NCBI GenBank assembly: GCA_025093985.1 | Contig: JACAAK010000004.1 | Location: forward strand, 1,612,001 to 1,676,000 | From: Calvatia gigantea | Lineage: Eukaryota; Basidiomycota; Agaricomycetes; Agaricales; Lycoperdaceae | DNA: 64,000 nt | Reading direction: 5' to 3' | Part shown: positions 43,671 to 55,786 of the stretch, in pieces | Numbering within the stretch: the first letter of the stretch is position 1 | Layout of the letters: each line of letters starts with the position of its first letter | The notes under the pieces: generated by a model | The model's input: the letters and a program-made list of their open reading frames with translations, nothing else | What the model was told of the DNA's origin: nothing | The model's database searches: none | Made by a program: the position numbers and the translations under genes

Positions 43671-45453
43671 TCAATCCTCGACTGTACTCAACGAGTCCGC
43701 AGTAAGCCACCCCCCATAGTAAACACAGTCTACAGGGTTCACAGGACCAGCATCCTTGCAGAAGTCGAAAGAAGGACAAAGAGAGCATGGGGCCGCCGAC
43801 CACGCAAGGGGTGGCTGCTCTTCCTTGATGGCGCGGTAGACACTACCATTGGCACTATCCAGATCTTCATGCGGTGCGGATTGAAGCGACAAAGGCAAAC
43901 GTTTCAGATCTGTTGAGGTCTCGTGTCTCCGATGGTCGTACTCGTCATCGGAGGAAGGCGAGTCTAGTGCCTTAGCCTGTTTCCTTTTCTTTCGCTTCGG
44001 TCCCTCGTCGCTAGATCCACGCAATTCAGAACCAGGTTCGTCCCCTTTCTGCTTTCCTCTCTTTTTGTTCTCGATGTCGGGATCGGTATCACTGGCGCTA
44101 TCGTTGTCCCTGGTCTTTTTGTTTTGTCTCTTGTTCTTCATTTTCTTCCTTGGCTCCTCATCGGATGAGGAGTCACCTTCCGCGTCTCTGCCCGTTCGTT
44201 TCTGTTTCTTTATCTGCGCTTCATCTTCAGAGTAGGTGGTAGTATGTTTGCGTTTGCTCCTCCTTGTCTTCTCTTCCTCAACTCCGGAGTCGCCCTCTTC
44301 GGCAGCTAAAGAATCCCACATTGCGGTCCCAAACGCAGGAAGCTGGTATAATCGCAGTTCATATAATGTCGTCATGGACTAGGGACGAACCTACTTTTTC
44401 GATTTTTCCGTCCAGGATAAGGACGTTCAAGAGCATTTCTACATGCTCAACAGAAAGCTCTGTTTCTGTTAGGCGAGCTCTCTTCAGCGAATTTCGAATA
44501 TGTTGTGCGGTTGGATAATTTGGCGGGTTAGAAATGCCATACAGGGCGTCCCGGGCGCCTTTCTTGCGCTTTGGGAAGCTCTATCATAAGAAGTACCACC
44601 AAATCAGCGAGGAATATGGAGAGCACCAGAATGGACAAACCAAATCGTGAATGAATTTGTAAGAGGCATCGGTAAGGTGCTGGATGAATTCCGTATCTAA
44701 TTCGTTGTCTGTATACCATGGGCCACCCGTTAATGAAATCGAAGGCTCCAGGCCCTCAAGCATATATATCTTCCGCGTTGGGTGCTGTGTGCAGGCTGCA
44801 TTAATTACACAATAACCAGCGAGATGCATGACGTGGTATACCTGAACAGATGGGACCCGTTTGACTAAGCGCTTCTGTGTTAATGTCTTTAGACATCGAT
44901 CAATGATTGTCTGGTGGAGATTTGTCTTCGCCTTCAAGTGCTTCGTCCATATGCCTAGGAATGAGAGTGCCAATCCCAATCAACAGACGAACGCCATGAC
45001 ATCATGGATAGGGATGAGATCGATATGAAGCATACCTTCATTACCCGCAGCCTTAATGTGACTGAACACGAGGTTCTCTTCTCCATTCAGGTCCTTTGTC
45101 CTATTATGACACAACTATTATCATCAGTTGCTCTGGCTATGACTTCATGGGAACTGACTTACACGACGAGTTCACCCTTCGTAACTGCCCTGAAGGAAAC
45201 TTTTCGGTTTGAGTCAACGAGCGTTTTGAGAAGGCCCACTCCGAGCAAGAAGTTCAGTGCCTTTTCCCTTGTGCCCGGATCCGGGATAACGGCCACAGTC
45301 TCCTTGGCCGTCATTTCCTTGTGACGATGATGTCAACAAGAGTTTGGGCTTCTAGCGAGTGGTCAAGAAGGTGGTCCCACACACCTTCTTTGGAGTAGAA
45401 AGAATAGCCTTGTGCAACCTGCTTTCGACTTCATTTGGCGGGCGTTTACTCAT
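43671..45453 (-). CDS. RPC34: RNA polymerase III subunit Rpc34/Rpc6
   Basis: A Pol III-specific subunit that contacts TFIIIB and helps open promoters. Exon 1 (ATG 45453) begins MSKRPPNEVESRLHKAI and a GTGTGT...CACAAG intron joins it to KEMTAKETVAVIPDPGTREK. Winged-helix blocks are LNFLLGVGLLKTLVD, IWTKHLKAKTNLHQTIIDR, LKTLTQKRLVKRVPSVQ and PWYTDNELDTEFIQHL. The C-terminus has the four-Cys cluster in PCSLCPSFDFCKDAGPVNP with a fourth Cys shortly after, the known iron-sulfur site. Between FGTAMWDSLAAEE and the cluster lies a highly charged Lys/Arg/Glu/Asp/Ser stretch of about 150 residues that is not part of the yeast protein. Apparent frame breaks are explained by introns. Confidence 0.9.
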
Positions 45454-46976
45454 CGTGATAAGAAAGGATCAAGGAGTGCGGTGAAAAATCTAAGGCTAAG
45501 TCTAGAACAGTGACCGAGATAAGTGAGTGGCCAGGTCAGGTGGCCGTGACTAGATAATTGTTAGTAACAGAATGCCTATCACCCAGCTATCACCTGACCC
45601 AAGCCCCGCAAGCGCCGAACTAACGACCAGCAACTAACTCTGCGCACGTCCAACTTTGGAAACCAAGGGCGACAGTGACAGTGCCTTATCAACGACATTT
45701 AGAATCTACCAAGCGAATCTCCAGCGGTTTCTATTCTGCGGGCCTAATACGTTATTTTGCTCCGCCCGGAAATGGAAGATCTAATGCGAGGCACCCAACA
45801 GGTTCAGACTGAAAGAGGGCTGGTTCATTTGGTAGTCAAGTCCCCCCCCCCCCAACCGCGAAAATCGCGAGTTTGTACAATCGCGGTGTACACTCACAGG
45901 CACTAGTAGCTTTACTCCTGACTATGTAATTGGGATCAGCCGCATAGGAAGCAACGTAAATTACTGAACCTCGTGGCATATATATCAGAACAACCCCATT
46001 ATATATTCCATGGGTCCCAGGATCTCATAATCGACGCGCGGGTGTGTGGCCATAAGTGCACGCAAAGCATCATGTACACAAGAGTTAACGTATTGCTGCT
46101 GTTATGCGCTTGGACAAGAGAGGGCTTGGGGGGGACCATAACTGTATTTAAACTTAAAAGGCTATTTGACCCTCGATACTAACACCACATTCCCCCGCCG
46201 ATGGAAGTGAATTAAATTGAATCAAAAACGTGCATGAAAATCTATTCCTGACCAGGACAATCCCAAGTACAGCCATGAATGTACTATGAATTCTCACCCA
46301 TGTGGAGATGGATACTGCTTTGTGTGCTGCGTACCCCCGTCGCAAGACGGAGTCATCTTCACATCATAGTAAATTGATTGACCAACATGTTCGGCGGCAT
46401 TGGTGTTCCTGCACTTCTTTGATGTGAGACCAACCTTCGGGGTTTCCACCCCTTAACGGATTGGCAACGAGAGATGAAACGTTTGGCGGCAAGGATTCAC
46501 TAAGGCGAAGGCACTGCATCATGCGTCTTGTGCAACTTAGCGAAAGGGTTGGCCAAAGTTTGTGATCAGAATGAACCTGAAAGACCCCTTGCAGCTCGGA
46601 CGGCCTGGTTGTCTCCAGGATGTTCTGGGTGTCGGCACGGAATCTTGCGCAAAGGGCCTTGTGGGTGCGGGAATCTAGGGAAGGACGCACCCAGGAGATT
46701 CAGTTCAGTTCAGGCCGTGAAGGTTCTCCGTTTCCGGAGTTACTGTGCAGGTTCAATTAGATTCGGATGCAGTATAGCTGGACGGAATCATTACTGTGAT
46801 TAACCGTAAACCAATGGTGTAGATACAAGATGGTGGGGGGGGGGGGGGGCGTCTAGAAATACTTTTGCAAGGTAGAATACATAGATAAGATCCATAAGCT
46901 ATGTTGTGTGTAGGGGATAATTATTATGCGATTAATGGGTTCTAGAATGGCACCACTGAAGCGAGGGTATACCCGC
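45454..46976. other. 1.5-kb gene-poor gap with homopolymer tracts
   Basis: No supportable gene. It has a run of about 12 C at 45842 and about 15 G at 46835, and the short palindrome-like cgcgaaaatcgcg near 45857. A 108-codon reverse ORF at 46364-46690 has a normal amino-acid mix but no family I know and no clear flanking exons. No tRNA is evident. It may hold decayed repeat DNA. Confidence 0.5.
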
Positions 46977-48042
46977 TTAGTAGGCGAAAAATGACTCCGA
47001 ATCATCAAACTCGGCGGAGTCGGTAGGATTGGGGAAGGAGATTTCATATGGTGTTGTCCAAACACGCCGTTCCTCGGTTTCCGAGATCTTTTGCTTAGAC
47101 GAGTTCCAGTGCATGCCACAGAGTTCGAAAGCGGTTAGATCTAGAATGTCGTAAAGGACATCTGCGACCTCCAAGAAGAAAGTCTGGAGGAATGGGGAAA
47201 ATGTGTGAGTGGGAGTCAAGGGGACGGCAAAATATGCGGAGAAATCTCACCCTGTCGGGGACGTCGAGGAAATTTTGAGTACTCATGAGACGGAGGTACA
47301 TGAGGTTGGTCATTGAATGGCTGATGCTCCTGAGGATAGGTAGAGGTGGCGAGCTGGTGGACGCAGAGAAAAAGAACAGGTTGGCGGTGGACTTGGCAAA
47401 TGTCTCGACGATTTCCTCAGTCAAATCACCATCATGGAGCTGAATACTGACAAGGGGCCGGCCTGGCACAAGGGCCAAAGTAGCGTGTTGTGGGCCCGCT
47501 AGTTGTGTGAGGTGTGGAACAGTAGAGGAAGGGATGGAGATTATGGGAGACGTCTCTCCGGAGGATGGGATATGGTCGAGGGAAAGGGAATCGAGATTTG
47601 GGGTCTTGGACAGGAACTCGGCGACGTTAGCGTCGAAGGGAAGAGAGCATGTGAATTGACGTAGGCGAGGATAAACGACGTCCGAGTTAATGATGGCCTT
47701 GTGAAAGACCGAGGAAGAGCAGGACCTGAGATAGAGGTCAAGCGAGGTGAGTCCTGTCATATTAGACAGGGCTGTAGCAAGGGCATAGTAGAAGGAACTG
47801 AAGACGGGAGAGCGGGGCTCCAGTCTAACCTGGAAGGAACGGACACAACGGGCTAGACGAGGGTTTTTGGCAAGGAGGACGATGACTAGGGGGTTCTTTG
47901 TTGTTGTGCCGAGCGAGATGTGGCGGTAGAGATGCCGTTGAGCGATGTGTGAAAAGGAGGATGAGGTGCGTGTGACGGCGAGGAGGTCAGTATTTGGAAG
48001 ATGGGAGAAGATGTTATCAAGGAGTTCCTGTGGAAGAGGCAT
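46977..48042 (-). CDS. F-box protein
   Basis: A 332-residue protein from exons 47251-48042 and 46977-47183, with a 67-nt intron. The N-terminus MPLPQELLDNIFSHLPNTDLL with VTRTSSSFSHIAQRHLYRHI is a clear F-box, the Skp1-binding motif of SCF ubiquitin ligases. The rest contains weak leucine-rich repeats (LTSLDLYLRS, LDSLSLDHI) and ends in an acidic stretch. Such F-box/LRR proteins are numerous in Agaricomycetes; substrates are unknown. The start lies 162 bp from the divergent AspRS gene. Confidence 0.8.
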
Positions 48043-48204
48043 AGTGCAGTGGGAGAGAGAGAGGACTTTCCAGGTAGATTTATAGGCTCTGACTAGCAGG
48101 GCAGTGGGCCAATTGAACTTACAATTGATCGCCGCTGAATTGGGTCAGAAGAATATCAAGATCCAATCGGCCTATTATGTAACCACTCTCCTTTCTCATC
48201 TTCC

Positions 48205-51200
48205 ATGTCCCTCTTCCGCGTCGCTGCCAGACGCGCTTTTGCACACTGCGGTATGTTTCAACTCCCTTCATCGTTCCCCAATACTTATCTTTTTTAAAAT
48301 AAAAATCTGTCTTTCTTAGCCCCATTTCCACAGAGAACACACACCTGTGGCGCTCTCGACGCCTCCCATACGGGGTCTCGCGTCGTCATTGCTGGGTGGC
48401 TCCTACCCGGACGGTAACTTCCACTCCAGTATCTCCACGACATACCTTGCCAGCTCATCCGTCTCTTTAAGGAAGGGAAAGCTTGTGTCCTTCTTCCCGC
48501 TTAAGGATTCATATGGCACAACTCAACTCATCGTCGATCATTCCCAAGGTTTCGCCGAGCTATCTTCTCTTGCAAATGTACCTGTAGAATCCTCTGTTCT
48601 TGTAGAGGGCACTGTCCTTCTCCGTCCATCGGAGGCCAGACGCCAAGTATTCTTTCTTCCCGTCGGCTTCCTCCACCTTATTTCTCACTACCTCCGATCC
48701 TCAAGGGCACCACCGGCGAAATCGACGTGAAGGTTGAAAAGTTGACTGTTCTAAACTCAGCGTCCACACTGCCTTTCACCCCTTCAAACCCATTTAACTT
48801 GGTACGGCCTTGCTGGCCTGCCTGGTTATTTTAGTCTTATTAATATCCCCAATCTATAGCCGGGCGATGACTTGAGAACCCGATATCGATATTTGGACTT
48901 GAGAAGAACCGTTTTGTCCGACAACATCAAGAAGCGCAGTCAGGTTGCCCACCTTATTCGGAATACGCTTCATGATCAGGGTGCGTTACTTACTTTGTGT
49001 CTAAATACTCGAGACCCCATTTATCCTCATTTTCCGCTCTTCAGACTTTGTTGAAGTTGAGACTCCCGTGCTCTTACGTTCATCCCCCGAAGGTGCTCGG
49101 GAATTCATCGTTCCTACCCGCATTTCCGTCGCTACTCTTTCTCCTTCTTCCGATTGTCGTGCATCAGAGCGACCCTTATTTTACGCCCTTCAGCAATCTC
49201 CTCAACAGCCGAAACAGCTACTCATCTGTTCAGGGGGAGTTGATCGTTATTTCCAGTTAGCGAAATGCTTCCGGGATGAGGATGGTCGCAAGGACAGGCA
49301 GCCAGAATTCACACAGGTTGACCTGGAAATGGCCTACGTGTCTTGGGGCCAGCATGGCCCTGCCACTACAGAGTTCTCCGATACATGGAGAATTGGAGGC
49401 ATTGAGGTTCGTGAAGTTGTTGAGTCCCTCATTCGGAAAATATGGTCGCAAATGGAGGATGTTATCCTCCCCGATCAATTTCGAGTGATGACCTATCGAG
49501 AAGCAATGACACGTGTGAGACACTCGCGTTTCCATTTCTCTGATTTTCCGTATTTATGTATCTTTATTGTTCAGTATGGGTCTGATAAGCCAGACACGCG
49601 CTTTGGGCTTGAGGTATAGAAGCCTGCCACAAATCATGCCCCTTCCCGTCAGATGCTGATCTATTTCATTTTCTCACACAGATTATTAACATCACCCCTC
49701 ACCTTCCTCCTGATATACGCAGTGCATATGAGGAGAGTGAAGAAGCGCTAGAGTGTATCGTTGTTCGAAAATCCAATCACTCGGAGTTCATACGTGCTTC
49801 AAAGGCTTGTAAAGACAATTTCAACACGGTGCGTTGCGTCTTGATTAATCAATCTGTCTAGGGCCAACCGATCGATCGTGTTTTCTGCAGTGCCACATTC
49901 ATTATTCCCAGAGCAGCGCTCAAACATGGCTGAGAGATTCTTTCCTCGCATGTGAGTCTCTAAAAGGTCTATCAGCTGATGGACACGCACACATGAACAC
50001 TGCCCTCGAACTAAAATATGGTGATGATATTTGGCTGTCCAAGCAGTCACGCTTGCCAAAGGTAAGTACTCGCTTCCCCCGCCCAAAATCCTATGTTGAT
50101 CTCATACCGGACAGGGTGGATCGACTTCCCTTGGCAAAGTTCGTCTGCGTATATCTGAATTGGCTCAGTCGCGTGGTAGGTGCATGTGTGTTTTCTGCAT
50201 TTTGTACTGACCAACGCATTGGTGCCCTTCTCTGCCAGGTGACTTTACTATCACTAAGGATCCCCATTTCCTTTGGATCACAGAATTCCCACTATTCACT
50301 CGTGCTGATGAGGATAAGGACTTTTTGGCTAAAGGGAGATGGAGCAGCTCTCACCATCCCTTTACCGCGCCAATGTGGCAAGACATTGAGGCAATGTACC
50401 GTGGTGATATCGAGCAGGTATGCGCGATTCCAATTCCTTAATCAGAGCTACTAAAAAAAGACTACCTTCGACCGCTTCATATTCATCTGTTTGAATGAAA
50501 ACAACTGACATGATATGCACGCCGTTCATCTTTCCGTGCGTGTTTCACTGGACGTCCTTCTTACTTCAGGTCCGCGGACAACATTATGATCTGGTGCTGA
50601 ACGGAGTGGAAATTGGAGGAGGATCTGTTCGTGTACACGATGCAGCCATGCAGGAGCACATATTTGGTAAAATTCTCCAGGTGAGTAGTTGCATGCCGTC
50701 GAATTGTGTTTCCCCATCAGTGCCCTTTTCTTTCCGTACTCCTCTTGCCCTTTTTGACTGTGTGTCCTCTTCCCTCGGGTCGGTGTGCTGTGGTGGCCCT
50801 GCAGGATTCAGGGTGTCGCCAAGCAACCCTGTTTTCCGGCACTTTGAACTTTGTTTCCTTTTCTCAACACATTCTCCGTCAACTGATACGCCTTTCCTCC
50901 CTCCATTTCCAGTTGACCGACCACGAAAAGGCCCCATTTAATCAACTCTTACACGCTCTGCAATGTGGCGCCCCGCCTCATGGGGGTATCGCACTCGGTA
51001 AGACAACGATTGTCAACCACTCTCATTTCTAGAAAAAGCGTGGTTAAGCTGACATTTTATTTCAATCCACTCTCCCCCCCCCTTAATTGCCACCGACACC
51101 TTCTCTTGCAACCCCAATCTCCCCTCCTCTATTACCCCCAAAAAAACTACTGCGCATTGTGATGTTCCCTGTTTTTTTTTTCAACCTGAACAGGGTTCGA

Positions 51201-51372
51201 TCGTTTGATGGCCATTCTTTGCAACACACAGTCAATCCGTGACGTGATCGCATTCCCGAAGACCAGCACCGGGACAGATCTTCTGTTCAAAAGCCCAGCC
51301 GCTGTCAGTGAAGAGGTGCTGCACCAATATGGACTCCGTTCACAACCAAACTCGGAACCGACCGAAGGATGA
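48205..51372 (+). CDS. MSD1: Mitochondrial aspartyl-tRNA synthetase
   Basis: A bacterial-type class II synthetase (DARS2/AspS) that charges mitochondrial tRNA-Asp. The start at ATG 48205 gives [15 protein letters not shown], a presequence, then [21 protein letters not shown] (OB fold). Motif 2 region: [29 protein letters not shown]. Motif 3 region: [14 protein letters not shown], split by an intron, then the bacterial-type IRDVIAFPK end. [19 protein letters not shown] and HHPFTAPM mark the insertion of bacterial Asp[21 protein letters not shown] is also diagnostic. About fifteen introns divide the gene. It ends at TGA 51370-51372. Confidence 0.92.
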
Positions 51373-51653
51373 GACTTCTTTCCTGATATTGGCACTGCCA
51401 GTGGTCTGGGGTTGGGGAAGGTATGTGTTGACTGAATGTACTTAGCGGGGGTTGAAAGGAGGAATAATGGTTGCCAAGATTGTACCTATGGTACATATCG
51501 GTGATCTGGTGTCAAACCCTTATGGGGATGAAGAAAGCGGAAGTGATAATAAGAAAGACACAAGACAGAAAGGGTAGATAGAGGGTGCTAGTCAAAGAGT
51601 CCATAGAGTTGAAAAACATTACATACATAGCTAAAGCGTGATAAAAAGGGTAG

Positions 51654-53623
51654 TTATATAGACAGGTCAGATATGGTGTGCGTCGTACGTAGTTGATCAC
51701 CTGAATCTCGAAAATCGCTAGTACTAGTACCACTGCTGAAGGGGAACTCTGGAGGCGCTGGAGGTGGTGATGAGGTAAATAACATGGAATTTCTCGGAGT
51801 GCTCGAGTTGCTTATGTTTTCATATTCATGGGGAGATTTCCCGGACGTAAGTGGCCAAGAATGGGCAGGTTGTCCGGACTCTGGCTCAGTAATCACAGCG
51901 TCTGGGGTCGGATGGGGAGGTGGAGAGGGTGGAGTTGTACCATTAAGATTCTGAGGTGCTGGTGTGGGAGCGGGAGCAGTATCGTCACTCTTATAGCCCC
52001 CATCATTCCCGGTGCTGCTGGCAGAAGCTTCATGTCGTGATGACCGGCTTTCATCAATGACAGATAAGACCGAGCGTAACTTGGACTCTGCCTTTCGATG
52101 CGAAGGACCAGAGGGCACTGAATGTCTTCGATTTAGATGCTGAACCCGTGGAGGTGACTCTGGTCGAAAGGATGTTGAAGGAGGTGAGGAAGGGGAAGGA
52201 ACGTCAGCCCAAGCGGTGGCCTCAGTGGGAAAGGCACTGCTGCCGTTGGCGACGGAGGTCGTGGGTAGCCACGAGGTGACCTTTTTACTTCCTAAACTGG
52301 ACGAGAAGGGCTCGACTGGATCGCGTTCGGGGGTGCCAATTAGAGGGCTTGGAGTTGAGGAGGAGGAAGCAGGTTGGGTACCCATGATCGATAGGGGCGC
52401 CAATATACTGAATATCTGATCTTCTGATTGGGGGGGGCCATAGGCATCGAAAGGGTCTGGAACGGATTGCAGCATCGGTTCAATGATAGGATCGGACCTG
52501 TATGAAAGGGAGTGATCAGCAGGGACTTCAGAAAGAGGTTGGGATGACATCACATACGCCTTTGCTGTGAATCTGTCGAATATATCCATTGTTGAACGGA
52601 CCACAATGCAAGCCTGTATCACGAGGGGGGTGCTGTAAGGATCTTTGAATGTAAGTATTTCAACTACGGGAACAGACCTTGTTTTGCACGACGTCCCATA
52701 CTTCTTCCTCATGTTCCACAATTTCCTGATAGTGCGCTGCCTTGAGTTCATCCAGCTCATCAACTTGACGCTGTAGGACCGCGAGCGCTTCTCGGAAACT
52801 TTGAAGATCTGAACGCTCAAAGATTAAGGATGGGGCGCCATGTAAGTGGGTTCACATACTCCGTTCCTTGCGATTCATGCTGCGCATCTCTGTTTGCCGG
52901 ATGACCTGGCTCTTCTCTCGCAGTGCACGTTCATAAGAAGCCGAACGTTCCTATTGAAGCGCTGAGTTGAAGCCGTGAGAGACGGAACGTGTATACCCTG
53001 ACATACGTTGACGATAGCCTTGTAGGTGTCGCGATGTTGTCTCAGCGGCTTTTCAAATTTCTTATCAAGGGTTTCGGCCTAAGCAGATCATTGAAGTTGG
53101 GGGCGACGAAGGGCAGGATACAGAACATGCGTACCAAAACGTGCCAGAGATTGCCAATCAAATGGTGGACGCCGGCGGCAGCTTGTAAACGGGTGCCAGC
53201 TTCGTAACCAGGTCCCTTTAATCTACGTGGACACGATGAAGGTGTAACTGGGAGCAAGAGAACACAAGGGAGGGGGAAACGCACCCACTACAACGTTCCA
53301 TTGCGTCTGCAAAAGCTGCGGTAGCCTTTGACATTGTAAGGAGGGCAGAGCGATAGGCGGCCGAGGTGCTCATAAGCTAAGTGAATATCCCGAAGGTCAA
53401 AGATGATTTGTATTTTATCATATTCACTCACATCCTCGTATGCCTGAAGGCCAGCCTTGAGGTCAGTACGAGTGATGATCTTAGAGGGACCGCTTGCTCC
53501 GAAATTAAACGCCGAGGCATTTGTAGCTTCTGAAAAAGTAGGAGATGGAGGACCTGGGGATGTAGCTTTGCGCGGGTAGCCAAAAGAAAGGGTACGGAGA
53601 GAGCGTGGATGACTAGGAGGCAT
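51654..53623 (-). CDS. BAR-type protein, IVY1-like
   Basis: The start ATG 53623 gives MPPSHPRSLRTLSFGYPRK and a Ser/Pro/Thr-rich lead. A long helical region follows: ITRTDLKAGLQAYED, ALLTMSKATAAFADAMERCSG, AGTRLQAAAGVHHLIGN, LDKKFEKPLRQHRDTYKAIV, SASYERALREKSQVIRQTE and FREALAVLQRQVDELDELKA. It ends in VVRSTMDIFDRFTAKA. This pattern is that of fungal inverse-BAR proteins related to Ivy1, which bind phosphoinositides at the vacuole. A 300-residue disordered Ser/Pro tail makes up the rest. The name is inferred from overall pattern, not from a single motif. Confidence 0.65.
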
Positions 53624-53766
53624 AGTTTGGATGGGGTATGGGAGACAAAAGTGACCAATGTCAAGTTACGATATGTTTCGGGCGTCACCAGTTGCCTGTT
53701 CCTGTCACACCTTCTCCCATGACAGACGCCAACCACATTACAATCTAATATCTAGTCCCCTCTACT

Positions 53767-54285
53767 TCAACTACTCCTGCCTGCGGCGAGCATGCTCATC
53801 TTGTCTGGCGACGTGCGGAGATAGAACAGCTTGGCCCTCCTCATCCTCCCTTTTGGAGGCTTCTGCACCAATTTGATCTCCTTCAGGTGTGGCGAATTCA
53901 CAAAGAACTGCATCTCTACTCCCGTCCGCTGCACAATATTTCGGAGCACAAAAGACGTGTCAATTCCCCTCCGCCGAATGGATATAAGCACACCGGTGAA
54001 ACTGGTTGGCGCGTGGTCGAGGGTCACAGTGACAACGGACCCCGGCATAATTTGGTTTGGCGAACGTCGAGAGAAAAGCTCTGCGAGCATCTTCTGTTTC
54101 TCTGATGTTGGGATGGTTTTGTGGAGGTATTCCATGAGGCCCTTGCCGACATTGGCGCGAGCAGGGGGCGTGACGGTCGGAGGTACGGGAGTGAGAGCGG
54201 TCTTAGAGAACGGATATGTTGCTATTTCAGCACGCGCAGCAGAGGAGGAAAAGAGGCGTGCAGCGGGCCGCCATAGGGAGAACAT
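53767..54285 (-). CDS. IMG1: Mitochondrial ribosomal protein bL19m
   Basis: A 172-residue single-exon protein of the mitochondrial large ribosomal subunit. The N-terminus MFSLWRPAARLFSSSAARAE is a presequence. The L19 core reads MPGSVVTVTLDH, SFTGVLISIRRRGIDTSFVLRNIV, GVEMQFFVNSPHLKEIKLV and RRAKLFYLR, all diagnostic of bL19. It is the middle of three genes in a row on this strand; the next start upstream is over 1 kb away. Confidence 0.93.
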   Translation of the reverse strand: MFSLWRPAARLFSSSAARAEIATYPFSKTALTPVPPTVTPPARANVGKGLMEYLHKTIPTSEKQKMLAELFSRRSPNQIMPGSVVTVTLDHAPTSFTGVLISIRRRGIDTSFVLRNIVQRTGVEMQFFVNSPHLKEIKLVQKPPKGRMRRAKLFYLRTSPDKMSMLAAGRSS

Positions 54286-54488
54286 TGTGAATAAGTATCT
54301 GGAGGATGACTAGTGACTTTGAGAAAAACAATTCAAAGTGACAAGTTGCAACTTTTTTTGAAAGAGGAATATAAACAGTCACAAATAACCCAATGAATTA
54401 CAAGCAGCAATGCACGCTTTTTTTTTTATATGTGGTATCGTATATACGTGAGCAGCTAGAATAAAATAGAAAACAAAGGTGTACTCTT

Positions 54489-55377
54489 TCAGAACCCTCG
54501 TCCTCGGCCCCTGGGTCCGATATTGACGTTGAGCATCTCACCCATATATACACAGATGGACGTCGTCTCACCTGCCTCGGCCTCGACCATATGGACTATA
54601 TCCGCGATAGCCTCCTCGATACCCCCCTCGATAGCCGCCACGTCCCCTACCCCGATTGTAACCTGGAATGTTCGTTCGCTTGGCCGTCACCTGCATTCTC
54701 CGGTTAGGCACCATCTCGGAACCACCCACTCCATCTTGCTTACCTTGATCAGTCTTCCACGGAACAATGAATTGTCCATAGCGAGCGCAGCATCAACATG
54801 TTCAGGTTCAGCAAACTCGACATATGCATATCTGTTGTTTTTACCAATGAGAAAATGGAACGTGATAGGCTGGCTGGACATGGTTCTCCCATACCCTTTT
54901 GGATGGCCGGTGAACTTGTCGCAGAGAATGGTCACCCGGTTGATGGTTCCACATGCTTGGAAATGACCTTGGATTTCTTCTGGTGTGGCGCTATAGTCAA
55001 CCTGGGTCCAAGGCGTAAGTCCAGAAAATATGGAAAGCATATATGAAAATGCGCACATTGCCAACGTACACACTCCGACTATCGACAGATGTTTTGTCGT
55101 CCTCGGTGTCCATAGGCCCACCGTCACCTCTCTCGGAGCCATCAGTTGCTTGTTCAGCCGCAGCCTGTAGTTCCCTTAGTTTTTTTGCTTCCCGTTCCAT
55201 CTCTTCAACCCGCTGTTTCATGAGCATGATCTCCTGAATATGACAACATTTCAAAAAAACACACACGTGTCACACCAACCCCAAAAGACGTACCTTGGAT
55301 TCTTCGTCTTCATTGAGGTCAACTGGAACTTCTTCTGCAGGGTTTGTTGCGGGTTGTGTCGAGTCGACGTCGGCCAT
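54489..55377 (-). CDS. PAB2: Nuclear poly(A)-binding protein 2 (PABPN1/Pab2)
   Basis: A nuclear RRM protein that binds growing poly(A) tails. The start is ATG 55377 ([16 protein letters not shown]). A coiled-coil helix [19 protein letters not shown] precedes one [23 protein letters not shown] (RNP2), [25 protein letters not shown] (RNP1) and [13 protein letters not shown]. The tail [20 protein letters not shown] continues with GYRGG repeats and GRGRGF, typical of PABPN1 and a target for arginine methylation. The tail crosses two introns. It ends at TGA 54489-54491. Confidence 0.92.
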
Positions 55378-55786
55378 AACTATAATGTGGCGCTTCCAAG
55401 TTTTGTGCGATGTTGTCGTAGTTTGCGATGCCCCAACCAAACCACCAAGGGTCACGTGAATTTTAGGGTGATGTCACACAATGATTGATCGCGCTTAATA
55501 ACTTATATTTATACCGACCACGGCTCCCAGCCGTCTTCTCATGCGAAGTCAAGGGGAGAACCAGCTTGGCATCGGATGAATAATTGGGTGGGTTATACCG
55601 GGGGCCACGAAAATACAGGAGAGAACGTAAAACTGGAGCTTGTGAGGATGATTACCATTGCCGGACGATCAGGTGTAACATTTGGCGCACGCCGCACGGC
55701 ATCGATCCATTCCCCGCACGTGCTCTCACCTCTCTTGACTTTCTGGGCTACACCCCCGACTTGTCTAACTACCACCATCCTCCCAA

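Noticed and set aside
45300..45453. Apparent frameshift at the start of RPC34
   Set aside because: A GTGTGT...ACAAG intron restores the family sequence STPKKEMTAKETV, so no frameshift is needed.
46364..46690. 108-codon reverse ORF in the gene-poor gap
   Set aside because: Normal composition but no recognisable family, no flanking exons and no clear start context; kept only as a note.
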